NCBI GenBank assembly: GCA_001825565.1
Contig: MHXM01000189.1
Coordinates: 1-9,750, forward strand
Direction: 5' to 3'
DNA length: 9,750 nt
DNA from: Desulfuromonadaceae bacterium GWC2_58_13
GTDB lineage: Bacteria > Desulfobacterota > Desulfuromonadia > Desulfuromonadales > Trichloromonadaceae
Shown here: positions 1 through 5,665 of the stretch, piece by piece
How the letters are laid out: each line of letters begins with the position of its first letter
Position numbering within the stretch: position 1 is the first letter of the stretch
Program-made: the position numbers and the translations under genes
Notes under the pieces: generated by a model
What the model saw: only the letters and a program-made list of their open reading frames with translations
What the model was told of the DNA's origin: nothing
Database searches by the model: none

Positions 1-6
1 CGAAAA

Positions 7-1416
7 TCAGCAGTCGTAATACAGTGCGAACTCGGTCGGAGTCGGCCGCATACGGTTCGGATTAACCTCGGCTTCAATCTTGTATTCGATCCATTTGTCG
101 ATGACGTCATCGGTAAAGACATCGCCTTTGAGCAGGAAGGCGTGGTCCTCGCGCAGATGATTGAGGGCGTCCTCAAGGCTGCGGGCGACGTTCGGCACGT
201 CTTTGAGTTCTTCGGGCGAAAGACCGTAGATGTCCTTGTCCAGAGGCTGGCCCGGATCGATCTTGTTTTCGATGCCGTCGAGGCCGGCCATCATCTGGGC
301 GGCGAATGCCAGGTAGCCGTTGCAGGACGGGTCGGGGGTACGGTACTCGACCCGCTTCGATTTCGGATTATTGGTTACCGGGATACGCAACGAAGCGGAG
401 CGGTTGCGGTTGGAGTAGGCCAGATTGACCGGGGCTTCGAAACCGGGGACCAGTCGCTTGTACGAGTTGACGCTGGGATTGGTGAAGGCACAGAGGGCCT
501 TGGCGTGTTTCATGATGCCGCCGATGTAGTACATGGCCATCTTGGAAAGTCCGCCGTAGCCGTCGCCGGCGAAAAGATTCTGGCCGTCCTTCCACAGGGA
601 TTGATGACAGTGCATGCCGGACCCGTTATCGCCGTACAGGGGTTTCGGCATGAAGGTAGCGGTCTTGCCGTTGCGGAAAGCGACGTTTTTGACAATGTAC
701 TTGAACCACTGCAGGGTATCACCCATTTTCAGCAGGCTGTCGAAACGCATGTCGATTTCATTCTGACCGCCGGTGGACACTTCGTGGTGAGCCGCTTCGA
801 TGCGCATGCCGACGCTCTGCAGAACCTGAACCATTTCGTTGCGCAGATCGACGAAGGAGTCGGTCGGAGCGCAGGGGAAATAGCCTTCCTTGTGCCGGGG
901 TTTGTACCCCAGGTTGGGGAATTCTTCGCGACCGGTGTTCCAGGCGCCTTCGACGGAATCAATGCAGTAGAACGACTCGTTGGCGCTGGAACCATAGCGG
1001 ATGTCGTCGAAAATGAAGAATTCGGGCTCGGGGCCAAAGTAGGCGGTATCGGCAATCCCGGTCGACTTCAGATAGGCCTCCGCCTTTTTGGCGATGAAGC
1101 GGGGATCGCGGGTGTAACCCTCGCGGGTGATCGGATCGATGATGTCGCAGATAATGCTCAGGGTCGTCACCTGAATAAAAGGGTCGATCTTGGCGGTGGT
1201 CGGATCGGGAATCAACAGCATGTCGCTGTTATGAATCGGCTGCCAGCCGCGGATCGAAGAACCGTCGAAGCCAATCCCTTCTTCAAAGGTGTCTTCGCTG
1301 AATTCACTCATGGGCACGGAAAAGTGTTGCCAGATCCCGACAAAGTCAAGAAATTTATAATCAACCATCTGGCAATTATTTTCCGTGGCAAAAACTACGA
1401 CTTCTTTAGCTGTCAT
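7..1416 (-). CDS. glnA: Type I glutamine synthetase
   Basis: ATP-dependent ligation of ammonia to glutamate to form glutamine; a cytoplasmic dodecamer central to nitrogen assimilation. The protein is 469 residues, the same length as E. coli GlnA. Visible motifs, numbered from the chosen start: the FDGSSIRGW segment (about 50-58), the metal-binding GPEPEFF (128-134), the ATP/glutamate-binding NGSGMHCHQS (264-273), and the glutamate-binding NRSASLRIP stretch near 338-346. Tyr397 sits in DIYGLSPEE, exactly where the E. coli enzyme is adenylylated, so control by a GlnE-type adenylyltransferase is likely (inference). The ATG at 1416 is chosen because AAGGAG lies 7 nt upstream. An in-frame ATG at 1455 would add 13 non-conserved residues and lies inside an intercistronic hairpin. 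It lies 75 bp downstream of glnB on the same strand, so the two are almost certainly cotranscribed. The gene is complete in the window, with its stop at 7-9. Confidence 0.98.
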   Translation of the reverse strand: MTAKEVVVFATENNCQMVDYKFLDFVGIWQHFSVPMSEFSEDTFEEGIGFDGSSIRGWQPIHNSDMLLIPDPTTAKIDPFIQVTTLSIICDIIDPITREGYTRDPRFIAKKAEAYLKSTGIADTAYFGPEPEFFIFDDIRYGSSANESFYCIDSVEGAWNTGREEFPNLGYKPRHKEGYFPCAPTDSFVDLRNEMVQVLQSVGMRIEAAHHEVSTGGQNEIDMRFDSLLKMGDTLQWFKYIVKNVAFRNGKTATFMPKPLYGDNGSGMHCHQSLWKDGQNLFAGDGYGGLSKMAMYYIGGIMKHAKALCAFTNPSVNSYKRLVPGFEAPVNLAYSNRNRSASLRIPVTNNPKSKRVEYRTPDPSCNGYLAFAAQMMAGLDGIENKIDPGQPLDKDIYGLSPEELKDVPNVARSLEDALNHLREDHAFLLKGDVFTDDVIDKWIEYKIEAEVNPNRMRPTPTEFALYYDC

Positions 1417-1423
1417 CTTGCAT

Positions 1424-1429
1424 CTCCTT
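1424..1429 (-). promoter_or_regulatory. Ribosome binding site that fixes the glnA start
   Basis: AAGGAG read on the minus strand, 7 nt before the ATG at 1416. It supports the shorter 469-residue GlnA over the in-frame upstream ATG at 1455. Confidence 0.85.
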
Positions 1430-1444
1430 GAAAAAGTAAGCTTA

Positions 1445-1464
1445 GCCCCTTCCATACGAGGGGC
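1445..1464 (-). other. Hairpin between glnB and glnA
   Basis: A perfect 6-bp stem (GCCCCT paired with AGGGGC) closes an 8-nt loop in the 75-bp gap between glnB and glnA. On the transcribed strand a TTTTT run follows about 9 nt after the stem, just before the glnA ribosome binding site. The delay between stem and T-run makes this a poor intrinsic terminator. It could be a processing site or mild attenuator that sets the GlnA:GlnB ratio (inference). Confidence 0.4.
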
Positions 1465-1491
1465 ACCAAACTCAATGGACGATCCGACGGC

Positions 1492-1830
1492 TCAGAGTGC
1501 GTCGTCGCCGCGCTCTCCGGTGCGGATACGGACGACCTCGTCCACTGTCGTTACAAAAATTTTACCATCGCCGATTCTCCCGGTCCGGGCCGCCTCGGCA
1601 ATCACTTCAACAACCTTCGATGCCATTTCGTCGCTAACGATGATTTCCATCTTGATTTTGGGGATGAAATCGACAACATATTCAGCACCCCGGTAAAGCT
1701 CCGTATGGCCTTTCTGACGGCCGAATCCCTTTACTTCGCTGACAGTGATTCCCTGGATACCGACCTCGTTCAGGGCCTCTTTGACTTCGTCAAGCTTAAA
1801 GGGCTTTATAACGGCTTCAACTTTTCTCAT
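1492..1830 (-). CDS. glnB: Nitrogen regulatory protein PII
   Basis: Trimeric signal-transduction protein that reads 2-oxoglutarate, ATP/ADP and, through uridylylation, glutamine, and controls enzymes and regulators of nitrogen assimilation. It is 112 residues, the standard length. The N-terminus MRKVEAVIKPFKLDEVKEAL is canonical. The T-loop around 37-55 contains the uridylylation residue Tyr51 (in YRGAEYVVDF) and also Tyr46. The PII C-terminal signature TGRIGDGKIFV lies at 83-93. A ribosome binding site (GGGAGG/GGAGGT) lies about 7 nt before the ATG. The gene precedes glnA on the same strand, and the sigma-54 type promoter about 115 bp upstream is expected for a nitrogen-controlled glnBA operon. 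Its position beside glnA rather than amtB favours the name glnB over glnK. Both names denote the same fold, so only the paralogue assignment is uncertain. Confidence 0.97.
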   Translation of the reverse strand: MRKVEAVIKPFKLDEVKEALNEVGIQGITVSEVKGFGRQKGHTELYRGAEYVVDFIPKIKMEIIVSDEMASKVVEVIAEAARTGRIGDGKIFVTTVDEVVRIRTGERGDDAL

Positions 1831-1875
1831 CTCAATACCTCCCGGGAAATTTCTTTCGTAATTAATGAGCGGGTA

Positions 1876-1903
1876 AGTATATCATTCTCCGGTGCGCATG
1901 CAA
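1876..1903 (-). promoter_or_regulatory. Possible sigma-70 type promoter of glnBA
   Basis: On the minus strand, TTGCAT (1898-1903) is followed after 16 nt by TATACT (1876-1881), a 5-of-6 match to the -10 consensus. The -35 match is weak (3 of 6). It would give a leader of about 40 nt before glnB. With the sigma-54 element further upstream it would form a dual promoter arrangement like that of E. coli glnA. Its status is inferred from sequence match alone. Confidence 0.35.
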
Positions 1904-1909
1904 GAGAAT
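1884..1909 (-). other. Hairpin in the glnB leader
   Basis: ATTCTC (1884-1889) and GAGAAT (1904-1909) form a perfect 6-bp stem. Inside it, TGC/GCA (1893-1895 with 1900-1902) gives a short second stem with a 4-nt loop. It lies in the RNA made from the sigma-54 promoter, about 50 nt before the glnB ribosome binding site. No T-run follows, so it is not an intrinsic terminator. It overlaps the candidate sigma-70 promoter and may instead be a DNA operator. Confidence 0.35.
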
Positions 1910-1944
1910 TGACAGCTGCAATAAAAACCGACTAAAAACCATGC

Positions 1945-1960
1945 AGCAAATAGTCTGCCC
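1945..1960 (-). promoter_or_regulatory. Sigma-54 (RpoN) promoter of glnBA
   Basis: The minus strand reads GGGCAG, five bases, TTGCT, against the consensus TGGCAC-N5-TTGCW. The invariant GG (-24) and GC (-12) are present with exactly 10 nt between them, and the -12 block matches fully. Transcription would start near 1933, giving a leader of about 100 nt before glnB. Sigma-54 promoters need an enhancer-binding activator such as NtrC or a Geobacter-type equivalent. No activator site was identified with confidence. Confidence 0.75.
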
Positions 1961-2021
1961 AAATTGAAAACCAAGAAAAAAAACACGTAACATGCCGAAT
2001 CAACATGACAAAAAAGTTCTA

Positions 2022-2090
2022 CCGGAGGAGTGGACGCCGAAAGGTAAAGCGAGCAACGCAAGGGCAGCGTTTATTTTTTACGCACTCCGG
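2022..2090. repeat. Inverted repeat / possible structured RNA or operator
   Basis: GGAGTG (2027-2032) pairs perfectly with CACTCC (2083-2088). The stem extends by CC (2022-2023) with GG (2089-2090) across a 3-nt bulge. The 50-nt interior can form further small hairpins: GCG/CGC around 2049-2059, and GCGT (2067-2070) with ACGC (2080-2083), the latter competing for the base at 2083. The branched layout could be a structured RNA or a cruciform-like regulatory site. It matches no riboswitch class that I recognise. Confidence 0.4.
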
Positions 2091-2103
2091 CAAACAGTCT
2101 GCA
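2088..2103 (+). promoter_or_regulatory. Weak sigma-54-like promoter facing the kinase gene
   Basis: CGGCAA, five bases, CTGCA, with GG and GC spaced by exactly 10 nt as in sigma-54 promoters. Flanking matches are partial (4 of 6 and 4 of 5). It points toward the sensor kinase gene, about 160 nt from its start. Its GG overlaps the right arm of the inverted repeat. Chance occurrence is quite possible. Confidence 0.3.
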
Positions 2104-2168
2104 CAATCCTTCATCAACCTTCTTTCTCGCCGCACTCGGTGTCGCCAATTTTATCCGATGCGTTAAAC

Positions 2169-2203
2169 TTGACTATCGTGGAAAAAAAAATTAAGGTTTG
2201 ACA
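2169..2203 (+). promoter_or_regulatory. Possible promoter region of the sensor kinase gene
   Basis: TTGACT (2169-2174) is followed after 17 nt by the modest -10 candidate TAAGGT (2192-2197). A perfect -35 hexamer TTGACA lies just downstream (2198-2203) but has no good -10 at standard spacing. The nearest is TATCAG (2218-2223) at 14 nt. One of these probably helps drive the kinase gene, but the sequence does not decide which. Confidence 0.3.
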
Positions 2204-2220
2204 GTTTATTTTTACCATAT

Positions 2221-2238
2221 CAGTCATTACAGTCATTA
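2221..2238 (+). repeat. Tandem 9-bp direct repeat upstream of the kinase gene
   Basis: CAGTCATTA occurs twice head to tail with no mismatch, 35 bp before the kinase ATG and just downstream of the TTGACA hexamer. Two direct half-sites spaced 9-10 bp apart are typical of response-regulator operators, so this could be a binding site at the promoter. That role is inferred. Confidence 0.45.
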
Positions 2239-2272
2239 ACATCGGCGTGGCGAACTCCCACATGAGGTCCAA

Positions 2273-3955
2273 ATGACGGAATCCCACCTGATCCTGATCG
2301 TTGACGACAGCCTGACGCAACTGGCGGTGCTGGAGGATTTCCTTCGCGCCTCCGGATATGCGGTAGCGACGGCACAGAACGGCATGCAAGCCATCGCGTC
2401 GGTGTATCAGTCGCCTCCCGACCTGATTCTATCCGACATCCTGATGCCCGAACTTAACGGCTATCATCTTTGCCGCCTGCTCAAGAACGACCCCATCACC
2501 AAGGATATTCCAATCATCCTGTTAAGCAACCTGATCGAACCTCATGACCGCTTCTGGGGCAAAAAAGCCGGCGCGGATTTCTTTCTGGAAAAATCAACCG
2601 ACCTCCACCAGATTCTGCAAGCCGTACAAACCTTCTTGTCCGACAAACCGAAAATATCGCCGGCCCCGTTCAGACCTCACAAGGAACCAAAAGGAAAAGA
2701 CATCCGCGACCAGATTACCGGCATCCTCGATCGTTTACTTTATGAATCGACCATCTCCAACGAAGTTCTCAAACTCACCAGCCTGACCCATGACACCAAC
2801 CTGCTGGCCAAGGAACTGTTCGGTTTTCTGTCCATTATCTGCCGCTACAGTGCCGCCGGAATTCTGCTTCGGGAAGGAAATGAAAAATACCTGCTTTGCC
2901 TGCAACCCACCGAGGCGGTATCGACCCGGTTCGTCGAACAGGCGAAAAAAGAGATGCTGCGGGATGCCGGATTGGACCAGAACAGCCGCGTCAAATACCG
3001 CTTCGTGCTGATCGAGCCCGATCATGTCACCGAACGGGCGGTTCCAACCACCTTCCAGGTCATCAAAACCCTGCCGATCCGCGATGGCAACGAACTGCTG
3101 GCCACCATCACTCTGTTTGAAAGCGGCAAACGACGCCTGACCGACGGCATGCGCCACGCCCTCGACATCATCGCCGACCGGTTTTTGATCGTTGCCCGGT
3201 ATCTCAAGAAAATAAAGGAAATCGAAAACGTCAAAGCCGACCTGGTATCGATGCTGGTTCACGACATGCGTTCGCCGTTGACCGGCATCAGCGGCTTCAC
3301 CGACGTGCTGGCCGAGGGTATTCTGGGGCAGGTATCCAAAGATCAACGGGACGCCCTGAAAAACATCCGGGGGGGATGCGACCAGCTACTGCAGCTGATC
3401 GACGATATCCTCGACTATTCCAAACTTGAAGCCGGCAAGATGCAGGTCAACCTTTCGCCGCTGGATATTGGACCTCTGGTTCACCAGGTCGTCACTCCGC
3501 TGGCAACCGTTTTTGCCGATGCCGGGCTGAATCTCGTTATCGAAATCCCAGCCAACACACCACAGGTTTTAGCCGATGAAAAGCAGCTGACGCGGGTGTT
3601 TGCCAACCTGATCAGCAATGCGGTTAAATTCACCCCAAAGAGGGGACAAATCACCATCGGCGCCCTTCCCCCGGATTGCTGCCCGGACACCTACGGATCC
3701 AGATGCCTGTGCATCAGTGTCACCGACACCGGTTGCGGCATCCCCGTGGAACAGCAGAAAATCCTCTTCAATCGCTACGAACAGCTACCCACGGCGACCA
3801 TCTACCGCAAAGGAACCGGCCTGGGCCTGGCCATCTGCAAAGAGATCATCAATCTCCACAGCGGCGAAATCTGGGTAACCAGCCCGGCGGACGAAAATGG
3901 CGAATGCGGCAGTCGCTTCACCTTCACCCTGCCCATCGCACCGGAAAACGACTGA
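2273..3955 (+). CDS. Soluble REC-(GAF-like)-histidine kinase hybrid
   Basis: A 560-residue two-component signalling protein with the receiver at its N-terminus. The REC domain (about 5-125) has Asp11/Asp12, phospho-acceptor Asp55 in LSDILMP, Ser85 at the switch position and Lys107. Residues about 140-315 look like a degenerate GAF-type sensory module, followed by a helical linker. The HisKA H-box MLVHDMRSPL places the phospho-acceptor at His330. The HATPase domain shows the N-box NLISNAVKFTP (445-455), G1 box DTGCGIP (485-491), F-box LFNRYEQ (499-505) and G2 GTGLGLA (514-520), so the kinase should be active. There is no signal peptide or membrane span, so it is cytoplasmic and would take its input by phosphotransfer to REC and/or a soluble ligand. 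The start at 2273 has GAGG 5 nt upstream. No partner regulator gene adjoins it, so it is an orphan here and its stimulus is unknown. It converges on the Nudix gene with a 6-bp gap. Confidence 0.93.
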   Translation: MTESHLILIVDDSLTQLAVLEDFLRASGYAVATAQNGMQAIASVYQSPPDLILSDILMPELNGYHLCRLLKNDPITKDIPIILLSNLIEPHDRFWGKKAGADFFLEKSTDLHQILQAVQTFLSDKPKISPAPFRPHKEPKGKDIRDQITGILDRLLYESTISNEVLKLTSLTHDTNLLAKELFGFLSIICRYSAAGILLREGNEKYLLCLQPTEAVSTRFVEQAKKEMLRDAGLDQNSRVKYRFVLIEPDHVTERAVPTTFQVIKTLPIRDGNELLATITLFESGKRRLTDGMRHALDIIADRFLIVARYLKKIKEIENVKADLVSMLVHDMRSPLTGISGFTDVLAEGILGQVSKDQRDALKNIRGGCDQLLQLIDDILDYSKLEAGKMQVNLSPLDIGPLVHQVVTPLATVFADAGLNLVIEIPANTPQVLADEKQLTRVFANLISNAVKFTPKRGQITIGALPPDCCPDTYGSRCLCISVTDTGCGIPVEQQKILFNRYEQLPTATIYRKGTGLGLAICKEIINLHSGEIWVTSPADENGECGSRFTFTLPIAPEND

Positions 3956-3961
3956 CCCCGC

Positions 3962-4555
3962 TTATTCTTCATCAGCGAAAGACTGGAATAGATCGGGGAA
4001 CGTATCTCCGGCGCAGAACCCGATCCTCGGTTCGCTTGCCGCCGGGTAGCGTGAATTCCACGATTTGAACAATTCCCATTCCTGTTCGAAATTGGGCGTC
4101 ACCACCCCGGAGCCCAAAGCGGCCTCAATCTCCTCAGCCGACCAGAAACGCACCTCGTCGATTTCTTCAGGATTAAAGCGGATTTCACCATCGTAGCGAA
4201 CAAGGTAAGTCCGCACGTTTTCCGATTCGAAATCGTTGCGCATCCGCGACGGATACAGGAACGTCAGGGGAACGCCGACAATGCCCAGTTCTTCTTCCAT
4301 CTCCCGGCAAGCCGCCACCCGATAATTCTCACCCGGGTCCAGATGGCCACCGACGCTGGTATCCCAACGACCCGGCTGGACATCCTTGGTCAATGCCCGT
4401 TTCTGCAACAGTAAGTCCCCGCGGCCGTTGAAAACCAGGACATGGGCCACCCGGTGCGTCAGCCTCGGATCGCCGTGGCACCGGCTGCGCGGAGCCTGGC
4501 CGATGACCCTGTCGTTGTCATCGACGATATCGAACAGTTCGGTTTTTTCAGCCAT
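3962..4555 (-). CDS. Nudix hydrolase, YfcD / IPP-isomerase-like
   Basis: A 197-residue Nudix protein predicted to hydrolyse a nucleoside-diphosphate-linked substrate with Mg2+. The Nudix box GX5EX7REUXEEXGU is complete: it runs from the second Gly of VGGHLDPGE through REMEEELGI (about 70-92 from the chosen start), with REXXEE metal ligands intact. The N-terminal ELFDIVDDNDRVIGQAPR and the following THRVAHVLVFNGRGDLLLQKR are typical of the YfcD branch, which resembles isopentenyl-diphosphate isomerase. True isomerase activity is not supported by any motif I can confirm, and the substrate is unknown. The ATG at 4555 is preferred because GGAGAAGG lies 4-6 nt before it. The alternative in-frame ATG at 4567 has only a weak GGAA upstream. 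The gene is divergent from the LpxA-family gene and convergent with the sensor kinase. Confidence 0.9.
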   Translation of the reverse strand: MAEKTELFDIVDDNDRVIGQAPRSRCHGDPRLTHRVAHVLVFNGRGDLLLQKRALTKDVQPGRWDTSVGGHLDPGENYRVAACREMEEELGIVGVPLTFLYPSRMRNDFESENVRTYLVRYDGEIRFNPEEIDEVRFWSAEEIEAALGSGVVTPNFEQEWELFKSWNSRYPAASEPRIGFCAGDTFPDLFQSFADEE

Positions 4556-4557
4556 GG

Positions 4558-4565
4558 CCTTCTCC
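4558..4565 (-). promoter_or_regulatory. Ribosome binding site favouring the shorter Nudix start
   Basis: GGAGAAGG on the minus strand, just upstream of the ATG at 4555. It overlaps the codons following the alternative ATG at 4567, which itself lacks a good site. Confidence 0.65.
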
Positions 4566-4682
4566 ATCTAAGTTCCGATTAAAAACTGGACTTCCGCCCG
4601 TTTCCGCACACCATAAAATTGCTTGAATATCGACTGGAGCCGAGGCAATATGTTCGCTGCTCATCCATCAGAGGAGACCCCT

Positions 4683-5474
4683 ATGCCTGAAATTCACCCC
4701 ACGGCCCATATTCACCCGGAGGCCCGGTTGGCCGATGACGTCCAGATCGGTCCCAACGCATTCGTCGACGCCGACGTCACCATCGGCAGCGGCACCCGAT
4801 TGCTTCACGGCGCCCACGTCGGACGCTGGACCCGCCTCGGCAACAACAACATCCTTTATCCCGGCGCCGTGGTCGGTCACGATCCCCAGGATATCGGTTA
4901 CAAAGGCGAAGAAGCCTGGACCGAAATCGGCGACGGCAACATCATCCGCGAAGGGGTAACCATCCATCGCGGCAACCATGCCGGCACCCTGACCCGGGTC
5001 GGCAACAACAACTTCTTCATGGTCAACAGCCACGTCGCCCACAACTGCATGGTCGGCAACAACGTGATTCTGGTCAATGGCGCCCTGCTCGCCGGACATG
5101 TCGAGGTCGGCGACCGGGCTATCATCTCGGGCAACTGCATGGTTCATCAGTTTGTGCGGATCGGAGCCTTCGCCATGATGCGCGGAGGGTCCGGCGCCGC
5201 CAAAGACATTCCACCGTTCTGCGTCAACGACGGCCTGAACTGGATTCGCGCCATCAACGCCATCGGCCTTAAACGCAATGGTTTCGACGTTGGCCGCGTC
5301 CGCGCCGTTAAAGAAGCGTTCAAGATCATTTTCCGTTCGGAGCTTCCCCTCGCCCAAGCCTTGGGCAAGGTCGAAAATGAGCTCGAAGTCACCGGCGACG
5401 TTCGCCAGATGCTCGATTTCATCCGTGCCAGCAAGCGGGGCATCGGCAGCGGACGCGGATCGAGCAGGGAGTAG
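4683..5474 (+). CDS. lpxA: LpxA-family UDP-GlcNAc O-acyltransferase, divergent
   Basis: A 263-residue left-handed beta-helix (hexapeptide repeat) protein of the acyl-ACP:UDP-N-acetylglucosamine O-acyltransferase family, the first step of lipid A synthesis in the cytoplasm. Hexapeptide repeats fill about 1-185, followed by the family's helical C-terminus ending in DFIRASKRGI. By alignment from memory with E. coli LpxA, the catalytic His125 is His120 here (SHVAHNC), and His122, His144, His160 and Arg204 correspond to His117, His139, His155 and Arg198. Odd points: the usual QDLKY is QDIGY (Lys76 replaced by Gly72), GLKRRGF is GLKRNGF (Arg205 replaced by Asn199), and the GN(P/H)A segment is replaced by GLNW. 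These positions contact the nucleotide sugar in E. coli. The ATG at 4683 follows GAGGAG by 6 nt; the in-frame start at 4623 has no such site. No lpxD, fabZ or lpxB neighbours it, so it may be a second copy with altered specificity. Confidence 0.88.
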   Translation: MPEIHPTAHIHPEARLADDVQIGPNAFVDADVTIGSGTRLLHGAHVGRWTRLGNNNILYPGAVVGHDPQDIGYKGEEAWTEIGDGNIIREGVTIHRGNHAGTLTRVGNNNFFMVNSHVAHNCMVGNNVILVNGALLAGHVEVGDRAIISGNCMVHQFVRIGAFAMMRGGSGAAKDIPPFCVNDGLNWIRAINAIGLKRNGFDVGRVRAVKEAFKIIFRSELPLAQALGKVENELEVTGDVRQMLDFIRASKRGIGSGRGSSRE

Positions 5475-5665
5475 CCTTTCCGAAAAGCCCGGGCTGGTAA
5501 GCTTCGCCACTTCGGGCGGGGTTGACCTCCCGGTCCAGATTAAAATCAGGAGTTTATGCCGGTTAGGAATCCTCCGCCCGAGGAAAAATGTCACCCCGAT
5601 GGTGTTGCCGAAAGAAAATCTGTTAAGGTTGAATACCGGTCGGGCAAAACCAACGGAGGCATAGG
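5475..5665. other. 191-bp gap between the LpxA-family gene and the small-protein gene
   Basis: No gene is seen here. It holds a 10-bp palindrome AGCCCGGGCT (5486-5495), a small CGCC/GGCG hairpin soon after, and a long-range CCGGT/ACCGG pairing (5560-5564 with 5635-5639). None is followed by a T-run, so no terminator can be assigned to the upstream gene. No convincing -35/-10 pair was found for the small-protein gene, although TTGACC occurs at about 5519-5524. Confidence 0.5.

Larger units (their letters stand above)
1831..2272. other. 442-bp intergenic regulatory region between glnB and the sensor kinase gene
   Basis: Divergent non-coding region, visibly richer in A and T than its flanks. 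Going left to right it holds a hairpin and a possible sigma-70 promoter in the glnB leader, the sigma-54 type glnBA promoter, an A-rich tract (about 1961-1985), a long inverted repeat (2022-2090), a plus-strand sigma-54-like sequence (2088-2103), two TTGAC-type -35 elements (2169, 2198) and a 9-bp tandem repeat (2221-2238). A 69-codon open frame at 1992-2201 has no ribosome binding site and no recognisable protein features, so I treat the region as regulatory rather than coding. Confidence 0.7.

Noticed and set aside
142..1431. Long plus-strand open frame (429 codons) antisense to glnA
   Set aside because: It lies wholly opposite a canonical glutamine synthetase gene, has no recognisable domain, and is explained by the codon bias of the real gene.
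2030..2070. Glycine-riboswitch-like CGCCGAAAGGTAAAGC string
   Set aside because: Only one short block matches; the CTCAGG-type partner block and a typical downstream glycine gene are absent.
2160..2175. Integron attC-like GTTAAAC core
   Set aside because: No matching inverse core or attC-like imperfect palindrome and no cassette context; chance match.
1992..2201. 69-codon open frame in the glnB/kinase intergenic region
   Set aside because: No ribosome binding site before its ATG, no recognisable protein features, and it overlaps several regulatory-looking elements.
2262..2276. Four-codon mini-frame ending in an ATGA overlap with the kinase start
   Set aside because: It is too short to judge, its ATG lacks its own ribosome binding site, and it is probably chance from the GAGG of the real one.
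4623..4682. 20-codon N-terminal extension of the LpxA-family protein, and a weak TTGAAT/CAATAT promoter pair in the same stretch
   Set aside because: The internal ATG at 4683 has GAGGAG at ideal spacing and aligns with the LpxA N-terminus. The promoter match is only 4 of 6 and 3 of 6, too weak to annotate.
4668..5594. 308-codon minus-strand frame opposite the LpxA-family gene
   Set aside because: Shadow of the hexapeptide-repeat coding sequence; the plus-strand protein is unmistakable and has a ribosome binding site.
5555..5665. GEMM-type cyclic dinucleotide riboswitch before the small-protein gene
   Set aside because: CGGGCAAAACC resembles part of the motif, but the ACGCAAAGCC half and the expected stems are missing, and the match runs straight into the ribosome binding site.
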